A stretch of 64,000 nucleotides of DNA. Source: Alisma plantago-aquatica (lineage: Eukaryota; Streptophyta; Magnoliopsida; Alismatales; Alismataceae). Positions 59,356 through 64,000 of this stretch are shown here, piece by piece; position 1 is the first letter of the stretch; every line of letters begins with the position of its first letter. Where the stretch lies: assembly GCA_963693085.1 (NCBI GenBank), contig OY856409.1, forward strand, positions 524,332,803 through 524,396,802. Reading direction: 5' to 3'. The notes beneath the pieces are model-generated. The model was given only the letters and a program-made list of their open reading frames with translations, was not told where the DNA came from and did not search any database. Both the position numbers and the translations under genes were made by a program.

Positions 59356-60019
59356 AGGGTTTCTTATAGCCTTACAAAGCTTCATCCTAAATTAGAGTCT
59401 TACATCACATCATTGTATCAAGGTTTCACATGACTTCACCCTAGATTAGGGTTTCCATTCAATTACCCACAATTAGGGTTTACTATTCATTCCATTTAGG
59501 TTTTGCATCATATCACCCTAAATTAGCATTACTCATTTCACCATCCTTAATTAGGGTTACACTATTACCCTAGAATAGGGTTTCACTCATAATTGCCCCG
59601 AATTAGGGTTTAGTGTTCACTAACCTTCTTGATTAGGGTTTCATGATCTCTTCATCAAAGATCATACCCTAATTTCATAGTTTATTCATATTGATGGTGT
59701 TGAGGCTTATCCATTGCATGATTATCCTACATGTATGGATTTCTCTCTCTCATCCCCTCTAGGATATATACTATGTCAAGTTTGGTTAGATTAGTTCAAC
59801 CAACCTTTCAATTAAGTACATTCAATTAGGGTTGACATAGTATATTGAAGTATTGCTTATTTTAAGCTTCAAGGATTAACTCACCTAAGGTTACCAATCA
59901 CTTAGTACCTTAAAGGTACAAACATAGTGATTATCTTTGAGATAAATCAGTAACAACCATAGGGTCATTTTATCTTTCATCACCTTGGGTTTCCAATTGA
60001 CTTAACCACATTGAAACAT

Positions 60020-60640
60020 CCAAACGTTCTTGACCATTGATGCTCCAAACGTTGAAACCGAATGGACTTGGGTCTTCCAAACGGTTTGAGACCGTTTGGT
60101 CTCAAACGGTCTTGAGACCATTTGGACCCAAATGGTCTTGAGACCATTTGGACTCAAACGGTCTTGAGACCGTTTGGTCCAAACCATCTCAAAACTGAAT
60201 GGACCAAAAAGTCCTTTCAACACTTACACGATTCATGACTTCAATGGATGAACCAATTATCAATTGAGTACTTGATTTCTTTATCACTTGAACTATTGAA
60301 TCAACCTTCAATTAGACCATCAATTAGGGTTTTGAACCCAATTGATCTAGGGTTTCAACTCAAGGAACCTTCAATTGGGTTAATCAACCCAAAAATCTAA
60401 ATCAACTAATTTGAATTTCAACACTTAACCCAATTAGGGTTTGCTAATTGATTAACCTTCAACTGATGAACCCTTTGGAATTATTCAATCAAATTTGATG
60501 GGTCATCAACCATCATCATTAGCATCAAAATTTACAAACGGTCAACCATGGTCAACTCTCCCAAATGGTTTGAAACCATTTAGCTTCTAACGATTTGATT
60601 AAACCGTTTGCTTTCAAACGATTTTGTTGAAACTGAATGA
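60020..60640. repeat. AAACGGTC palindrome cluster, second copy
   Basis: Around ten AAACGGTC/GACCGTTT words, again paired around TTGA (60,100-60,180). Equivalent to 676-1,800 but shorter and more decayed (AAATGGTC variants). Confidence 0.8.
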
Positions 60641-62061
60641 GCAAGTTTGTTGAAACCGAATGAAATACAATTTCTTTGGGAAAAGTGTCCAAGATGATGT
60701 CATCATCATCTACCTTTGTCCATGTAGTTCTTAGTACTTTTGATTTCATGGATTTACCAACTTCAACCAACAATTAATCAAAATGATGAAGGAATCAATG
60801 AAATTGCAAGATTAATAGTTGAATAACAATGTAAAGGGGTTCAAGTTATATAACCCACCTCCAATTGAGATTCAAAGCTTCAACATCCATGTCTTTAATG
60901 GTGAAAGCAACACCTTCAACTATCCCAAGCTCATCCTCATGGTTTGAGTGAAAAGGAATGGCTAGAATTGAAGATCGAGTGAAGATAAGAAGAAATCATG
61001 CATTGATTTGTGATTTCCACCATGGAATCAAGGTGAAAGAAGGTCAAGGAGGTTACCAACAGGTTGGGGGTCGTCCTCCTGTTTCTACAATCTCCCTTGG
61101 TCGTTTTTGCAAGTAAGAAATGAAAGGGGTTTCGAAATTACCCTTTCAACTCATGGATAAAGGAGCATATATGCATTTTATTAAAAATTCATTTTAGGAG
61201 AGAGAAAGTAGGGAATAACTCCTCCATTTCCTTTCCACTTGCCCCCTTCTCTTCCTTATATACGAGTATATATTCCTTTACTCTTATTCCTCTCAATTAT
61301 CCATGATTTAAAGAAAAGAAAATTAAGCACCTTAAATCATATTATACTAATATCCATAAGTGAGTGGATATTTCTTTTTCTTATAATAACGTGAGTGAGT
61401 TATCCACTTCCTTTGGATATTTTCGTGCCTTTGCAAAGGCACTTGGTCGTACACATATATGTATTTCAACCATTTCAATTTTGGTTGAAGGGCACTTCAA
61501 TTAATATATTTATTTTTGCATATAATTGAAGTAAAGTTCCAATTATGCTTAAATCTTGATTATTTTAATATCAAGATTCTCTCTCCTCCAAAATGATACA
61601 AATGAGACGCCCCTCTCATTTTATTTGATCTACATGATGCCAAGAAACATTAGGGACTATTCTGAAGTGGTAATTTGCATATTGAACTCTGGGTTTGGGG
61701 TAATTTGCACATTACACCAAAACTAGGTTTTAATGCACAAACATTGCTTTATCAGCTCTTTCTTGGTACTCAAGCTACAACAAGCCATACCTCTGCATCA
61801 TATTAATTCTCATGATTCTTTAACACACGAGGAACATCTTAACATGTAACATTTGCAATTTAACCCCTCAACTTGGGTAATTTGCACTTTAGTCCAAAAT
61901 AGACAAAACATTATTTCAACATTGTTCAAAAAGGACTAAAATTGAAACATAAGTTCCTCTTGAGACTTAATAACTTTTCAAAAGATAATATCAAGCATAT
62001 AATTATCTTTCTTAAACAAAACAACTAGGGTTAAGGAATAACACGGGTCAGGGATGTTACA

Positions 62062-62104
62062 AGTTATAAACCCCTAACAAGGATTTCGTCCCTGAAATCC
62101 CAGA
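62062..62104 (-). other. Polypurine tract and 3' interior end of the right gypsy element
   Basis: Complement reads GATTTCAGGGACGAAATCC, then a purine-rich stretch ending at the LTR start 62,061. Near-identical to 3,234-3,275. Confidence 0.75.
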
Positions 62105-63690
62105 TAAAAAGGAGACAGATATTATTCATATATCATCTCATCAAGTCTTCACATAACATATCAATGTCATGTTTATTCAAGGCATAAACCCCTAACATAT
62201 GATGTCCATGATATATAATATAGTTAAACTAATTTCACAGTTAACCACTCCAGGTGGTCAGCATAAATTATATGATACCATAATTCCTTACCTTGGTATC
62301 CATCACATGTGTTGAAAACACATCACATTTCATCTTTCTTTCATACTGGGACATTTCTTGTTATACATATCTTTTTCTTGGAACCCAGGTCCAAGACAAC
62401 TGATACTCTTCTAAGTATCCATCAAATAATCAATTTGAATTTATGCACACCAAGTGTTCTAAGACCCACTTGGTTGCCATGTCCCTGAAAGAAAAGAAAA
62501 CAAAGGATCATATTCCTCTTATCACCCTATTGTTATCCAAGGTTGTTTATTCATGAGAAGAGATTATCATCTCCTTTAAACATTACATGAACCTTCTATC
62601 GTTCATGAGTTATTTAATCTTATTTCTTTCTTGGTTCCTTTCCATCAACATAGGAATCATATGGATGCTCACTTGTCATCATTTCTTAATATAATTTTCA
62701 CCATGATTACTAGATATAGGTATTCAAACCTTTAGTAGCCATTTGGCCGCCCTCATTACAACTGCAGCATTTATATATAAATTTCTTGTTAGATTAGTAG
62801 CTGAAAATGTTATTTGGTATTTGCTCCAGTGTTTAGATTGTGATTTTACTATAAAGAATGTGGTCTTCTGAATCACACCATGTACGACGGCAGAGAGAAA
62901 GGACGTCGTGCAGTATCCGTCCTAATGATCTGCAGCGCGGCAGAATCGTCCAGACAACCATGACTAAAAATCAGTAACGGATTTCTGTGTATCACTCCTG
63001 GTAATTATGATGTTGGCAGCCGAACGGCCCCTTAGTTCATCACTGATTATTGTTACCTTCCATCAGGTAACTTATTACCTCTAGGTCTTCAGACCAGGGT
63101 ATACATTATACTAAACATCTTTTGTTTATAAATTGATTTATAATTAAATCAAATTCCTTCATATATCAATTAGAATGTGGTAGAAATATCCATGCCACAT
63201 ATCCTACTTCTTTCTTTAGATTGTTTCAGAATGATTACTTGATCAGAGTAATCAGAAAGATAACAATCTAGGTATGTCATACTTACCTTGCCTTCAATAA
63301 ATGAGTACATGGCCAGGGTATTCAAGAACTGAAATTAGGTAGTATGTATTTGTTTTATATTATGTTTCATATTCTTAACACCTCTTTAAATTTCACTACT
63401 TAGTATCTCAGATTTTCTCTGAGTGTTTCTTTTACATCTCTTCCCTTTCTGCATGAAAAGAGAAATTTTCAAACATATAAGAGGATATTAAACTGAACAT
63501 AAGTTTTCATCCTTCTTATCTCTTCCTCATATCCTTAAAGTATTATACAGATAAACTAAACAACAACTACCTTTCTTATAGTAGGAAATAGAAGGTAACT
63601 CAAAATAGAAAGTTCTATCTTGACAAGTCTACCTTTTACAAGTTAACTAGCATCTTATCTGGCCTAAAACATGGACTTAGTTGTTATTTG
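62105..63690 (-). mobile_element. Interior of the right large-LTR gypsy element, non-coding part
   Basis: Matches 3,276-4,310 in order, with about 0.5 kb of extra sequence (62,340-63,120) that has no counterpart on the left. No pol motif is visible, although pol should lie between gag and this LTR on the minus strand. Confidence 0.6.
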
Positions 63691-64000
63691 TTATTGCCTT
63701 TGTCCTCTACTACCAGAAGTAGATGGACCAAACTGTGTCACTTGTCTTCGTTCTCTACGATCTGCTCCACTGGACTGAGGTCCTTGTGGATTTTGCAGAT
63801 TGTACCCTGACTGTTGGGTCACCCCATTGTTTCTTCTTAGACACTGTTGTCTAAAATGTCCTAGCTATCCACATTTGTGACAAGCTCGACCCCAACTTGA
63901 TGACCCCTGCATGGGTGCACTGTATTGAGGTTAAACTGGTGGAGATTTTGGTTGTTTAGTACCACTAATCATCGGTCCCTGTGACTGTGTAGACTTACTT
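63691..64000 (-). pseudogene. Ty3/gypsy gag C-terminus with broken zinc knuckle, cut by the window edge
   Basis: Minus-strand frame reads SSSWGRACHKCG, a TAG (63,865-63,867), LGHFRQQC and then a Gln/Arg/Gly-rich tail ending at TAA 63,691. CHKCG-x-LGHFRQQC is the C-C-H-C knuckle of gypsy gag, which binds element RNA in the particle; the stop sits inside it. A second TAA lies about 25 codons upstream. The stop right after the tail, without protease or RT, suggests pol has been lost. Confidence 0.8.

Larger units (their letters stand above)
56457..62061 (-). mobile_element. Gypsy 3' LTR on the minus strand, 5.6 kb, nearly complete
   Basis: Head TGTAACATCCCTGACC at 62,061 directly after the polypurine tract; tail at 56,457 (plus strand TGTGGCATCC). 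It matches 1-3,233 at the head side and 4,935-5,500 at the tail side. It carries two tandem arrays and an AAACGGTC cluster. Minus or plus frames such as 57,187-57,773 are translations of the minisatellite and not genes. Confidence 0.75.

Noticed and set aside
59081..59660. Telomere-like TTAGGG/TTTAGGG words
   Set aside because: The plant telomere unit TTTAGGG is not tandemly repeated; the words belong to a 34-bp minisatellite and to 'attagggttt' words common in these LTRs.

Overview
The window is nuclear DNA of a flowering plant: AT-rich, with no intact protein-coding gene, built almost entirely from nested transposable elements. Evidence for a plant is Ty3/gypsy LTRs with initiator-tRNA-Met primer sites, a Ty1/copia gag of the plant type, an L1-type LINE, a CACTA DNA transposon, and one exon of a plant-specific euAP2 (APETALA2-like) gene. 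The species cannot be named from this sequence.

Layout. 1-16,919: Ty3/gypsy LTRs, all reading on the minus strand: a large-LTR element with a 1.7-kb non-coding interior (LTR to 3,233; interior 3,234-4,934; LTR again from 4,935), interrupted by a second gypsy family with paired 3.2-kb LTRs (6,251-9,456 and 11,503-14,698). 16,920-19,278: a Ty1/copia LTR with a stub of leader. 19,279-21,240: a decayed LINE. 21,800-22,842 and 45,130-46,334: the two halves of another copia LTR, split by a 22.3-kb CACTA element (22,843-45,126) with matching CACTAC termini and a 3-bp target duplication ACA/ACA. 46,335-51,000: the rest of that copia element (pol remnants, gag, leader). 51,074-62,061: three more gypsy LTR segments, two on plus and one 5.6-kb LTR on minus, with minisatellites. 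62,062-64,000: interior of the latter element with a broken gag zinc knuckle.

The CACTA element is the most interesting part. I see no transposase in it. It holds exon-like pieces of apparently unrelated genes: half of the second AP2 domain of a euAP2 factor, a kelch-repeat exon, a Ser/Pro-rich triple-repeat pseudogene, and several unassigned exons. It also carries two nested hAT-like elements with clean 8-bp duplications. This is the pattern of a gene-capturing (Pack-type) CACTA transposon.

Nothing here forms a working pathway. The retrotransposon ORFs carry stops or frameshifts. The LTRs keep TATA boxes, so transcription is possible. Several LTRs hold dense short palindromes (AAACGGTC, AACCGATCGGTT) or 34-37-bp tandem arrays that differ between otherwise related LTRs.
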